Assembly: GCF_963678635.1 (NCBI RefSeq)
Contig: NC_087071.1
Coordinates: forward strand, 16,989,613-17,053,612
Reading direction: 5' to 3'
Length of the DNA stretch: 64,000 bases
Origin: Symsagittifera roscoffensis
Taxonomy: Eukaryota; Xenacoelomorpha; Acoela; Convolutidae
Shown: in pieces, positions 1 to 10,553 of the stretch
How positions within the stretch are numbered: the stretch's first letter is position 1
How the letters are laid out: each line of letters opens with the position of its first letter
The notes under the pieces: model-generated
Seen by the model: only the letters and a program-made list of their open reading frames with translations
Databases searched by the model: none
Told to the model about the DNA's origin: nothing
Translations under genes and position numbers: made by a program

Positions 1-1468
1 TATTGCTCAATTCCATTTTTATTTGATCTCAAAATGATTTGTCTCATTCCTGCTGATCTGATCAGTCTGTTCTCCTATTGAAAAATGTACTCAAGAAAAG
101 ACACTAGTGCAATCTATGTTGAATTGTCAAAAAATCAAACAAGAATTGAGACATTTGCTTCTCCCACTAATCCTAGCGGAAAATTTATTTTGAACCCTAC
201 TTTCAACTATTCAAGAAAAAAGAATTGGGACAACTCCAAAAAAGACAACAAGTGTATCTTGGTGAAAAAAAAAGAAGTAAACTCGGCAATTATAAATACT
301 GTTTTTCACGATGCTGAAAACCTTGGACTTGCTTCTGACAAGAAGTCAACTATTGATCAGTAGCTTACCAACTGCAACAAAGTGTATGACAGCATCTCAT
401 AATACAAGACAAGATTGTGTCACGATCTAGAAGTACAATTTTAACAAACTTCTCTACATTTAGATTCGACTCTACACTGCAAAAGAGAATCAAGCAATGA
501 AACAAGTTGTCTATGTCAACTATACTTTGAACGAACTCAAAAAACTATCCCAAATTTTGGGAGACTTTATGTTTGTTAAGAACTGTAATTTACAATAAAT
601 TGGGTTATTTATATTTTTTGTCATGTAATTTAAATTTTTATCCTCGAAATCATTTTTCATTTAGTATTCGTGTTGAACAGTATCAGTTGGAATATTGGTT
701 TTCAAGAATTTTAATCTTAAAACTGGGACTTTTTCATACTGTTCCACAAGTAAAATCTCAAAAAAATTCAATTGTTATAGAATCACAAAGTTTACCAAGC
801 TTGCATAATTGTGACGTAGACTCACAAATGTCCCATTTTAAATGGACTCTACATAATGGTAGAAGGAAAATTCACATAGGATACCGGTCTGATAGCAAAA
901 ATTTTTTAATTGATTATCGTAGAAATGGAAATCAATGGAAAAAATAATCAATCTTTACAAGTACAAAGAGAAGAAAATGATAAGTTACTCGATATACTTC
1001 CTTCATTACTAGGTTATGTAGAGACATTCAAAAAATGTTGTATCATTTTTGACGAATGCACTGTAGAAAATAAACGTACAGAAATTGAATGAAATTCTAA
1101 AAATTTTTGAGATTATAAAGGAAGATTTCTCATCAAACACAAAAAGAAAAATTTATTTTTTTGTACCTGTATTGTTTTGGACCCGGACATTAACTTGAAA
1201 GAAATGGACTAAAAATTTCCTTTTCGAGGTCTAATTGGATACGCAAATTCCTGTATTGAATGTTTTTTTTGTAAACTCCAAAACCTCTAGACTACATGCG
1301 ATTCTACATGGCTCTACTGGATCTGTGAAATCCTAGTCTCCCCAGTTTATGCTTTCTTGGTCACGTGACATGATTACTTCTCTGTTTTTTTATGCTAAAA
1401 AATTGGCTTCATCACTATATGCATTGTTCGATTCTTAATCATTTTAACCAAAAAAACTCCAGAAAAAA
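1..1468. other. AT-rich stretch, no recognised gene
   Basis: Short open stretches on the + strand at 85-363, 573-947 and 910-1092 are lysine- and asparagine-rich and resemble nothing I recognise. Because a decayed Maverick begins just downstream on the same strand, they may be relics of its 5' part, where the protein-primed DNA polymerase is often found. I see no polymerase motif to support that. Confidence 0.3.
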
Positions 1469-1957
1469 CATTTAACCGAATGAGCCTGGTTCTTTTGGAT
1501 ATTGAATGTATTGGAGACAATATAGTGAAAGATTTGGGAGTTTATAAGGATGGTCAATTTGCAGGACATTACATACTTTCTATCAAAAAATTCAAACCAA
1601 CATCCCAATTTTCTTGGTGTACAAATCATCTTCATAGAACCAGTTGAAGCAGCGGTTACAAAAATTATACTGAACTTGAAAAAATATTGCAAAATCTAGA
1701 AGCCATGGAAACTGAATTTTTCGCAAAAAAATTTGAAAAAAGGTAAGATTCTATCAGAATTTTTGGAAAAAAAAGATTATAATTTGGATGACTACGCTTG
1801 CCCAAAAGTTCAAACTTTGGTTTTCAAATATGAAGAATATGATTGGAGGTGTAGCAGCTGCCCATTTTGTTATGCAAAAATTCTTCACTGTGCAGAAAGA
1901 AAAGCATTTGCATACGGAACATGGACGCGATGTTTTTTAACGAAATGTAAGTCATAA
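1469..1957 (+). pseudogene. Maverick-linked DnaQ-like exonuclease relic
   Basis: The reading starts near 1469 with a Leu-Asp-Ile-Glu motif (about 1493), like the Exo I D-x-E motif of 3'-5' exonucleases, and continues through a Cys/His-containing stretch. The frame changes near 1733, and the piece from 1733 to 1957 continues the same kind of protein with further Cys residues (CSSCPFC near 1855-1875). At least one internal stop and one frameshift are present. I recall similar proteins accompanying Mavericks in invertebrates, but its exact activity is uncertain; it might instead be the exonuclease part of a family B polymerase. Confidence 0.45.
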
Positions 1958-2294
1958 TAATCTTATTAAACTACCTTTTTTAATTTTCATTTAACTGTCA
2001 GAATCAATTTTTTTTTCAAGATTTAGGCTGGTCAATCAAAGTGACAAATCCGTAAAACTTGGGAAATTTAGTGTTTTAAAGAAGAGAATCATGAACAAAA
2101 ATCATGGAAGTTGTTTGGACGTACATGTAAAAGACATCTTTTAGTTTTTCTGTGTCAATTTTTTTTTATAGTTTTAATGCTCGTACGTGCAATCGTTCGA
2201 ATAATGTCATCCAAGACTTGTGAAGAAACGACAACGACAGTTTGGGTAGCTATCTTAACAAGTACACACGGTTATATTCTACCTTTTCAAGGCC

Positions 2295-2762
2295 ATGAAC
2301 AAAATAATTTCTACCAAAGAACGAGTTTTTATTTCCCTAGTTGGACCAAGTGGATCTGGAAAACCTCCTCGTATTTTTGAGTGGTTAAAAATTGCTTCTG
2401 TTCAACCAACACTCGATAAAAAAACTTTTCTGTATCAACATTATCAAGCTCTTTATAGTCAAATGCAAAGAAAAAACCTTAAATTTATTCAGGGAGTAGA
2501 TTTTCACTTGAATAAATTTTTTCCCAATAACGGAAGTAAGTATTTGCGCATATTTGATGATTCTTGTGAAGAAATTTCGAATTTCAAACAATTTGTAAAA
2601 ATTACCACTTCAGGGAGACAGAGGGGTCTGAAAACAAAATACATCAAACACAATTTAATTCATCAAAGTAAATTGGTAAGATATATAGAGTTGCAAAATA
2701 CACACATAGTCTTGTTCAAGTCGCCGAGAGATGTTTTAAAAATCAAAAGGTTAAGTCAATAA
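2295..2762 (+). pseudogene. Maverick genome-packaging ATPase (FtsK/HerA type)
   Basis: This 155-residue open stretch starts with a hydrophobic strand leading into a Walker A loop (VGPSGSGK near residues 15-22) in which the usual Thr/Ser after Lys is Pro. A Walker B-like strand follows, ending in Ile-Phe-Asp-Asp near residue 86. The C-terminal part has the Ser-Gly-Arg-Gln-Arg-Gly then His-Asn-Leu-Ile-His-Gln pattern typical of Maverick/adenovirus-like packaging ATPases, ending in a Phe-Lys-Ser-Pro-Arg-Asp motif. In the family the enzyme pumps DNA into the capsid. The Walker A substitution and the missing region after it (the protein is short) indicate loss of function. Confidence 0.7.
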
Positions 2763-2994
2763 TTCTCGATTGTCCAAAAATTTCATTCAGTTTCTGAGCG
2801 AGTGTTTGGTAAACCTGAAAGAAAAGAGCCTTGAAACCTTCGGAAAGAAAACATAGTAAAATATCGAAAAGAAATTGGAGAGTTAACACAAAAAAGAACT
2901 CCTCTACCCAAAAAAAGAATTATATTAAAATCAACTAAACGATTACAATTGATATCTGTCATCACCCCTTTTGTCATTTAACGATTGACATAGT

Positions 2995-3400
2995 ATGGAA
3001 CAGTTTGTCCTAATTCAGTACTCAGTTTATCAATCACAAAGTGCAGTTCCAAGAAAAGAAAAACTGGAACAAAAGCAAGCAAGAGAGGAAATTTTACCAA
3101 AAAAATTTGATTATATTTCTAGTGCTGTAAATGCGAGGTTGAAAACGAGTAATCATAAGCACTTTATTGATTTAATTTTGAATTCTCCTAGAATTAAATT
3201 CAGTGAGTCAGACAACATGACTTTAGATAACCGAGATAAGAAAAGAATCTAATGCAGACTTTGTGTGGGCACTAAAACGAAAAAACACCAATTTTTCAGA
3301 TATTTACTTTACTATTTTGGAAGCAATTCAACTTTCACCTAAACCTATTATCATTAAAAACGCCGAAGTGAAACACAGAGGAACTTGAATCCCTTTTAAA
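2995..3400 (+). pseudogene. Conserved Maverick protein between ATPase and integrase
   Basis: An 85-residue frame (2995-3252) ends at a stop, and the reading resumes in another frame through about 3400, with the text NADFVWALKRK then a strand SDIYFTILEA and a Trp-to-stop change near 3387. Position and character match an unnamed protein that I recall lying just before the integrase in many Mavericks. No catalytic motif is visible, and the function is unknown to me. Confidence 0.45.
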
Positions 3401-3429
3401 ATCGGAAAAAGTAAGACTAAACAGCTTGT

Positions 3430-4276
3430 ATTCTATGGGTAGAGCTGCGTACGGTTCTATCTAAAGCTTGAGTAAAGCGAGTGGTTTATAAAAAAAAAGT
3501 AGAACAAATCTGACAAAGCAAGACATTCTATGCAAAGTTTGGTCAACTAAACAACCTTGTTCTAAAAAGTTAAATGAAACCTGGCGTATGGACTTGGTTT
3601 CTTAGACAAGTTAGCTACAATGGCGTCAAGTATTTATTAGTTGCTGTAGATATTTTTTCGAGATTTGTCAGAGTTCAAATAATAAAAATAAAATATGCCA
3701 TGGACACTTTACGAGCATCCAAAAAAACACTCGCGAAAAACTTTTGTTTGATTAGGGAACACAATATGGGGAAAATTTTGCAAGGAGAAAGACATTGAAG
3801 TTTACTCAACAAGGAGTAAAACAAAAGCTGCATTTGCAGAGAGAGCAATTCAGACTTCAAAGCATATAATATATCGTTACATTGATGATCATGGTGAAAA
3901 ATTCGTTCCCAAATTGCAACAATTTATTTCTACATTAAACTATCGCAAAAATCGATCAAATGAAAAATCTCCGAGAGATGTGAAAAAAAGTGATTTTTTT
4001 TTGTCAATTTCATATAACAAATCGTTCATGACAAATACTGAATCAAAATTGAAAATTTGGGATCAAAAAAGAATTTCGAAAAACAGCATTCCGTTCCAAA
4101 AAGGATACAAGCCACAGTTTACAGATCAAGTTTTTGAAATTTCGGCAATAGCTACAAAAAACCTCCTACATACATCATCAAAGATGTCGAAAAAGAAGAA
4201 AATCTAGGAAAATTTTATGAAAAAGAGCTGAAAAAATGATCAGATTAAAGCTATGTTTTTTTTTGAAATTAAGTTT
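3430..4276 (+). pseudogene. Maverick/Polinton integrase (RVE family) relic
   Basis: The core is at 3574-3720, where NGVKYLLVAVDIFSRFVRVQ marks the first strands of an RNase H-fold integrase; the first catalytic Asp sits just upstream, in the region where Trp-Thr-Trp replaces the expected Trp-Met-Asp. The C-terminal part is at 3914-4276: a Trp-Asp-x-x-Arg-Ile-Ser segment, then Lys-Gly-Tyr-x-Pro-Gln-Phe-Thr, then in a shifted frame Pro-Pro-Thr-Tyr-Ile-Ile-Lys-Asp. At least three frame changes separate these parts. Such integrases insert Mavericks with 5-6 bp duplications. Not functional here. Confidence 0.75.
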
Positions 4277-4292
4277 TTATCGATCAGTTGTC

Positions 4293-5064
4293 ATGGATTC
4301 TTCTACTGTTGAGCTAGTTTCTAATGCTTCTTTTAATTGTTATCCGAATTATAGTCTTAGTTCTTTTATAATCTTTCTACCGGAACAAACACATCTTAAA
4401 AGAGAATGGGAGGTTGCTATTTCAGAAGTATTGAACCCTTCAGTGTACCAAAACGTTACTGAGGGAAAGTTTACTTTCATAGATGGGCGAGAAGTTCTGA
4501 GGAAAAAAATTTAACGGATGCATATTGAACCTGGATTGTGTCCAAGTATTGTTGATAAAGTTGTAGCCAAGAATGACAAAGTTCCAAACCGTATAGGCAC
4601 ACAAAAATTTGAATATAACGGAATTTTTGTATCAAAAGATAGGATTACACAAAAAAATTTCCATTCATTTACCTCAGGATCAATCAGTGTTTGTAGTTCA
4701 AAGTGCTAATTTGAGTCAAATTTTTGATTTTGATTTAGAGCAAAATCAGACATGGGTTATAATGAAAAGAAATTATCCACATTATCCTTAGTATTCTTAC
4801 GACATTATAGGATTACATTCCCTAATGATTCATAGTGATATTTATTTGAAAATGCTGCTCCAGAGATTGGTGTCAGTAACGAAAAAAATCAAAACATTTG
4901 CAAAAGATATTGGAACGAAAACAGTTCTAAAACAGTTGGGAGGTGGGAAAAAAAAATCGTGCATAGAACTAGAAGAACAAGTTCTCAAAAAATTAGTTCG
5001 AAAACCAGTCGCTCTTGCAATGACCTTTTTGCAAAACAAAATGAATATAAATCAAAGTAGTCAT
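4293..5064 (+). pseudogene. Putative Maverick minor capsid (penton-like) protein relic
   Basis: The frame beginning at the ATG near 4293 reads Met-Asp-Ser-Ser-Thr-Val-Glu-Leu-Val-Ser-Asn-Ala, then a Trp-Glu-Val-Ala-Ile-Ser-Glu segment and a Val-Thr-Glu-Gly-Lys-Phe strand. It stops near 4514 and continues in other frames to about 4795. This beginning is characteristic of a structural protein next to the major capsid gene in Mavericks, usually taken as the single-jelly-roll minor capsid protein. The stretch 4825-5064 is Lys/Gly-rich and may be the end of this protein or a separate small virion protein. The function is inferred from position and family only. Confidence 0.5.
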
Positions 5065-6360
5065 TTTCGGTACGCAGCTTTTACAAATACTTCTTCGAAG
5101 ACTTTTGATAAAGTCCCAGTTTTGGAAATAATGATATCATCTTACACACAAGAAGTATATCCCAGTACTTCTCCTGATGAAAGCGGTATTGGGTTTCAAT
5201 TGGAGACGGAGCGTAATCTTGATTTGAATATGCGTGATACCCACGTCAGTTTAAAGCTTCAATTATTCAAAGGAAGATTGTTTGATGCTTTCAAAAAAGA
5301 AAAAGCAGAACATAAAGCAAATCGGAGGATGACCCAGATGAGGAACCACAAGATAAATTAACTTATGTAAACAATCTACTACATTCTCTTCTCCCATTGT
5401 GAAATTTATTTTAACAAGACATGGGTTTACAACGCCAATTGATTATATCCTCATGAAGCACAAATATTGAACAAATTCAAATCGTCGGCAGTGAGTAAGA
5501 AAAGCGTATTTGCTTGTCACGGATGTGGTTTTAAAGAATATCCGGAAGCATTTGATATGTATCCGTTAACTGATAGAGCAAAGTCCTTAGGATCAGGGAT
5601 AACTTTTTCCACTTAATGTCAGGCTTGCCATTGATTTGTTCACTTGTGAAAAATTATTACCACACCACCAAATACCAAAGTTCGACTTAACTTAATTCGA
5701 GCTAGAACTTATTTTTACATGCTGTCTGATAATCCAAATGTTAGTCTGAAATTTGTTGATTGTTCGCTGTTAACTAGAATTTTAGTAGCTGAACCTAATT
5801 ATTAATACTTGCAATGGAATCTGGAAAGGGATCCTGCTCAATACAATTACATGGAAACGTTAGCAAGAACGTTTATCATTCCATCTCGTCGAAACCAGTT
5901 TATCCAGGAAAATGTTTTCAGTGATGCTCCAATCAGAAGAATAGCTGTTGCAATGAATACAAATTCAGCTGTTGCGCGATATTTTCATGAAAATCCTTTC
6001 AACTGTCAACAGCTTCATTTGAGAGAGCTATTAACTATTCGTTGTGGAAGAGCAATTATTTCATTAGATACAACTTCTCCTTGTCGCCCCTATGTTACAA
6101 CAATGAAAGCGATGCAATTTAACGACGATTTTCTAGCTCTTCTTTTGTAAGATTTTCAAAATCACTATATTCTAGTTTTTGATTTTGTTTCACTACAGGA
6201 TGCAGCTGATCAGAGAAAGCTTAGTGGAGAAAACTTGAGATTATAAATGTTTTTCCAATTTCTCTTGGAGCAAGTAACGCAAGTGGTGGTCTTGGGGAGA
6301 AAGACTATCAAATATTCAAACTGATAAATTCGGAACAATCGCTAAAACGTTAATTTTTTT
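5065..6360 (+). pseudogene. Maverick/Polinton major capsid protein relic
   Basis: The N-terminal part, in the frame ending at 5361, contains FDKVPVLE and then a Leu-Asp-Leu-Asn-Met-Arg-Asp-Thr-His segment typical of the first jelly roll. The reading continues with a Cys-Glu-Ile-Tyr-Phe-Asn segment, a stretch with Lys-Val-Arg-Leu-Asn-Leu-Ile-Arg-Ala-Arg (about 5675), then the clean frame 5809-6150 containing FIIPSRRNQF and RRIAVAMNTNSAVA, and finally Phe-Asp-x-x-Ser-Leu-Gln-Asp-Ala near 6185. At least five stops or frameshifts break it. This is the best preserved Maverick gene here, and the order penton-like then major capsid matches known elements. Confidence 0.7.
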
Positions 6361-7356
6361 TTGAGTTTTAAGGTTCCTATAATAATTGTAACTTTTTGGG
6401 ACTGTCCATCTTTTTGACTCTACTCTTTTTGTGCAATTATTTACTCAGCTCCAAGAAATGATAAAGGAGAGCACTGGATCAAGATTGCTCATCTGGATAA
6501 ATTTATTACTTGACTGATTCTTTGGGTAGAAAGATATCAATTTACGCCTTTTTGACAAAAAATTGTCGACAAATGGTTCCTCGAAAACTACACAAAACTG
6601 ATAATTTATGTCTTTTATAAGCAATTTATTCAGCATTTCCTCTTTTTAAATTCTTTCAGAAGAACTTGAATAATGTCCATGATGTGCATGTTTTGAGTTG
6701 TATCAGTAATTTTAAGTAAAAGTGTATTTTTTTTTGTAACTGTAAACTTTTGCAGCAAATTTACTATACTATGTAAGGAATTTTTTCATGTAAATTGATT
6801 TTTTAAATTCCTCAAACATATTGAGTTAGATATCAGGAATGGATAAAAAAAATCTGATTGATCGAAACGAAGAAATTTTTTTGCATAACATATCTTAGTT
6901 CCTATGAAAACCCATGCAGTAATGATTTGATTTATTTCAATTTTTAAGGAAATTTTAAAACTTTAATCTCTCAAGAAAGCAAATCACAATCCATCAATTC
7001 CATGGGGAAATGCTAATATGCATTTGCCATATGATTATGGGTTAATTGTGTGAAAAAAAAAATAAAATAATTCATAAAAAGTATAATGGAGCTAACATCA
7101 TTTCTCCAGATATCCTGGGGAATAAAAAATATAGATGGAATATAAAAGAAATCAACCGCGAGGAGCTTTCCAATTTCCCCTGATATCCCGTAGAGCTGAA
7201 TAATTAACCTGCCAAACATAATCCTTTCTTGTCAATTTTCCCCAGATAACCTGAGGGAAAATAAATATGATGAAATCATTATTTAATAGATTTTTTTTGA
7301 AAAAAAATTAGTATGTGATATATCCCGTACTCTAAATCAAAACCTAATTTTATTTG
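6361..7356. other. AT-rich DNA, no gene seen
   Basis: Very AT-rich with many A and T runs. The short minus-strand open stretches (6445-6636, 7013-7219) have no recognisable features and I regard them as chance. It may include the unrecognised right end of the Maverick. Confidence 0.3.
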
Positions 7357-7740
7357 AAACTATTTATTTGAAACTTACCACTCAAAAAAGAATTTTTATA
7401 AGGTTTTTCAAGATAAAAAGATTTTTTTCGAGATAAAAATATATTTGCCAGTAAAACTTAAGAAATTTTCAAAAAACTATTTGAAACCTACCATCTGAAT
7501 CCCACCATCCAGAAAAAAAAATTTTTTCCGTTTTTTAAGATAAAAAAGTTTTTTAAGAAGAAATGTGTTTTCAAGTAAGACTAAAAAATTTTTCAAACTA
7601 ATTTCTGAAACCTACCATCTCAAACTTACCATCCAAAAAATTTTTTTTTCGATTTTGTAAGATAAAAAACTTTTAATAATTAAAAAAGTATTTGCTAGTA
7701 AAACTTTCTGAAACCTTCCATTTGAAATTTACCATGCCGA
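7357..7740. repeat. Degenerate tandem repeat, about 125-bp unit, three copies
   Basis: Each unit contains a 'gaaac(c/t)taccat' segment, a run of A or T, then 'agataaaaa' and a '(g/a)taagact or gtaaaact' block. Copies begin near 7367, 7485 and 7603, with a fourth partial start near 7710. Identity between units is low to moderate, so the array is old. Confidence 0.5.
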
Positions 7741-8390
7741 AGTTTCATAGGAAAAGATAGTTTTTACATTTCACAAATCGTAGGAGTTAGCTAAGATACG
7801 CAAGTATCGGCAAACCGTGCTTCAAACAATTCGGGCGCCGGGAAAAGTTTCTGACTCTTATCATCAGATCGAAACCTTACCATTCCCTATCTTAATACAT
7901 TAAGAAATCTTTCCCTTATCATAATAGATAGCTTGTAGACAGGAGGCTCTATTCCCTACTGAGGCTTTTTCAGCAGCTTTATTGCGAGCAATCGCTTGGC
8001 AGAGGCTTCAAAAATTGAACTCGCCGATCAAGATGTAACAAATAATACCCAGGAGAGGCCTAAAAAAACTATAGAACATTCGTCCGGAATTACAAAACGG
8101 CGGAAAGTAAAACGAAATCCTACAACGACTGGCTAACGGCAATTGAGATCTTAACGTTATTTTGACCGTCTCTACCATAGCCATCTCAACGTATTTCTCT
8201 TCAAACTGGGTCGACAAAAACATTTCTGTCTTAAGTTTATAAGACGAGCCGCGCAAAAAAATTAATAGCAGATTAGTGTATTAGATAAGTGAACTCATTG
8301 CTGTGTCTCAGTATCACGAGAAATCGAAGTCACGTTACATGGAGGACTGATACACTATCAATTTTAGGTTACTGTGTTAATACTGTTTTT
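7741..8390. other. Unassigned stretch with weak coding look
   Basis: Base composition becomes less extreme here. The + strand frame around 7975-8140 reads a basic, coding-looking stretch (Ala-Asp-Gln-Asp-Val-Thr then Lys-Arg-Arg-Lys-Val-Lys-Arg) that ends at a stop. Just after it, another frame has a hydrophobic segment (Val-Ile-Leu-Thr-Val-Ser-Thr-Ile-Ala). This could be a relic lying upstream of the broken gene at 9.2-10.25 kb. I do not recognise it. Confidence 0.25.
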
Positions 8391-8920
8391 GTACAATAGA
8401 AAAATCTACCCATGTATAGGAGATGAATCGACCTTGTCCTCAACTCCTAGCTTCTCATATCCTGATAATGAACTTAGAGGTTATTAAAATAATTCAGCCC
8501 ATTTCAGGAAGCTGGAAATGGTTAAAAAGGCAGTTTTTGAGCACACAAAGACCCTTCCGTTCTCTACACTACCAGGAAGGGTTGTAATTCTTCTTCGCGT
8601 CCTTACCGGAGTTTATCGGAGTTTGGAGGTTAAGACATTATTTTTAAAAGTTTGATTTGGACGTGTATGAGACATCACAATTTTAGTTTCGCGATAACTG
8701 ACAACCGCGAAAAACAGAGCGACAAATTCAGCTGCCAAAATGAAAGCCATTGGCATAAAAATTGGAGGGTGCAACGTGGATTGCGACCAACGACTCAGAG
8801 AAGAAAAGGGGCCCTCCAAATTGTAACGATTTTGCAAAAAGATCAACTTCAGGATCTGAGAAGCTAGGAGTTGAGGAATGGGCTGATCCATCTTCTATGG
8901 AGGGAGCCGTTTTTTCTACC
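8391..8920. repeat. Inverted-repeat-bounded segment, possible MITE
   Basis: The left arm, about 8391-8467, and the right arm, about 8838-8920, are imperfect reverse complements. The best matched part is 'tcctcaactcctagcttctc' at about 8438-8457 against 'gagaagctaggagttgagga' at 8858-8877. The core is about 370 bp without a convincing ORF. The arrangement fits a small non-autonomous DNA transposon, but no target duplication was identified with confidence. Confidence 0.4.
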
Positions 8921-9235
8921 GAATAAATACGGGAGTGAATGGTTAGCTTGATATTGATAGTAAATCAATAGAAAATTTCTTTTTAGTAGCGCCGTCTTGG
9001 TTTGGGGATACTGAGACCCACTCATTGTTTTCGCTAATTTCACTTGTAATTAAGTTATTTTCCGCGGCTCGGCTGATAACCTTGGGACATTTTTGTTTTG
9101 TCGACCCAATTTTATGAAAACTACGTGCATTTGACTATAGTAGAGACTATTTAACGCAAGTAAATCTGTTTTTGATGTTAGCCATCGATGAAGGATTTAG
9201 CTTTACTATTCGTCGGTGTGTACTTCCGGGCGAAT
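8921..9235. other. No feature seen
   Basis: I find no open frame, repeat or motif that I can support in this interval. Confidence 0.3.
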
Positions 9236-10254
9236 AAACAAACAGCACAATATCTTCAGAAAAATCTTTAAGCTACTGGACAACAAGTTCATGAATATCA
9301 ACGAGAGATCCTCGATTGAACCCAGTTCATGGGAAAGAGAAAAAACGGAAATCTGAAACTGCAACAGGGAGACAATCTGGTTTTACCCCATTACCCCTTG
9401 ACATCAAAAATGATAGGGTATTGATAGTTGGTGATTCAGACTCCTTTTTTTTTTCTCGATACCTATTCTGACCAAATGTTATCCTTCTTACGGCACCTGA
9501 CATGGATGACATGGATTGGGGACAATCGGTCTCAATTGCCCTAAGCGTGCTAAGCATAGACCCAGATGTGCTCATTATACCTTGAGCAAACGATCATCTG
9601 GACAGTCGAGTGCTGCTAGCCGAGGTAGCCGTGGTTGCCTCTTGTCTCAAATATTATCATCACCTGATGTTGCAAATTGTTGGAGCCAGCTCCCTAGCCC
9701 AAGCAATTGATTCTTTGGACGAAGACGAAAATAGAGAAGTGAGGAAAGAGGTCTACGCGTACTCTGGACTCAGTCTCAGTTTCCGCAACATCTTCTACGA
9801 CAAAAAGGCGATCAACTTCATCAATTTCCCACGAAACTGCAACAAGAACATTGTCCTGTGGCACGATCTAATTAACAACTCGATCACCGATCATAAGAAC
9901 AACGACGGGGAACCACTCTCACCGGCAGAACTCATCTCTGTTCTGAGATCAATTCCCAATTTGTACGCTATCATCTACTGCCATAGGTGGGGAGCAACAA
10001 ATATATTCGAGCATCTGCTAGAACTGAACATCACAGTCATTGACGTAACGAAACATATTCTCACAAAGACAGAGCAAATAAACAACACCATAAAAGCGAA
10101 GTACAAGAAGCTTCATCAATCGCACGATCAAGAACTCCGGTCATTAGCTGTAGTTCTTCACTATTACCCAAGACTCAATCTCATCCTACGGCAGAGATCG
10201 AAACAACCGAAACCTTCAAAGAGCAGAAGGCGAGCAAAACAAAACGAGCAATAG
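9236..10254 (+). pseudogene. Broken SGNH-like 'NDHL' protein gene
   Basis: A first piece in one frame (9236-9355, Ile-Phe-Arg-Lys-Ile-Phe-Lys-Leu-Leu then Asn-Ile-Asn-Glu-Arg-Ser) is followed after a frame change by one continuous frame from about 9330 to the stop at 10254, interrupted only by two TGA codons (near 9473 and 9583). That frame has an SGNH block I-like strand, Val-Leu-Ile-Val-Gly-Asp-Ser (near 9420-9440), then a block III-like segment Pro-Asp-Val-Leu-Ile-Ile-Pro-stop-Ala-Asn-Asp-His-Leu, where the stop sits where a Gly would be expected. The C-terminal 140 residues contain a Val-Leu-Trp-His-Asp-Leu-Ile-Asn-Asn-Ser motif that I associate with an unnamed nematode protein family, from memory only. 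It ends about 40 bp before the LINE promoter monomers and might be an extra LINE-linked ORF, since CR1-like elements can carry esterase domains. Confidence 0.55.
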
Positions 10255-10291
10255 GTCAGTACCCCTGTTTTAAAAGTCGGTCTTTTCAAAC

Positions 10292-10542
10292 CTTGTGTAC
10301 TCCTCGAGTCCCTGACTCAGAGTCCAAGGGAAATATTAAGTCCATAACTGTAAGTCCATCTTTCCAAATCTTGTGTACTCCTTGAGTCCTCTGACTCAGA
10401 GTCCAAGGGAAACCCTAGTCCATAAATCTTAAGTCCAAAATCATAACTTGTGTACTCCTCGAGTCCCTGACTCAGAGTCCAAGGCAACTCTTAATACTTC
10501 CAAATCTTGTGTACTCCTCGAGTCTCTGACTCAGAGTCCAGG
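10292..10542 (+). repeat. Four promoter-like monomers upstream of LINE ORF1
   Basis: A unit of about 38 bp beginning cttgtgtactcct and ending ctgactcagagtccaagg occurs at 10292-10330, 10370-10410, 10447-10484 and 10506-10542, separated by unrelated spacers of about 20-40 bp. Each unit contains TGACTCA, the AP-1/bZIP consensus, and CTCGAG or CTTGAG. The array ends 11 bp before the ORF1 start codon. Monomer arrays of this kind act as promoters in some LINEs; that role is inferred here. Confidence 0.65.
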
Positions 10543-10553
10543 TAAGGAATACC

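Larger units (their letters stand above)
1469..6360 (+). mobile_element. Decayed Maverick/Polinton DNA transposon
   Basis: Five or six reading-frame relics in one orientation match the Maverick/Polinton gene set: DnaQ-like exonuclease relic, FtsK/HerA-type packaging ATPase, unnamed conserved protein, RVE integrase, a putative single-jelly-roll minor capsid protein and the double-jelly-roll major capsid protein. All are broken by frameshifts or stops, so the element is dead. I could not find terminal inverted repeats; a left end may lie before position 1 and the right end somewhere after 6.36 kb, where coding similarity fades into AT-rich DNA. Assignment rests on recognising the integrase, ATPase and capsid relics together; each alone would be weaker. 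Confidence 0.75.
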
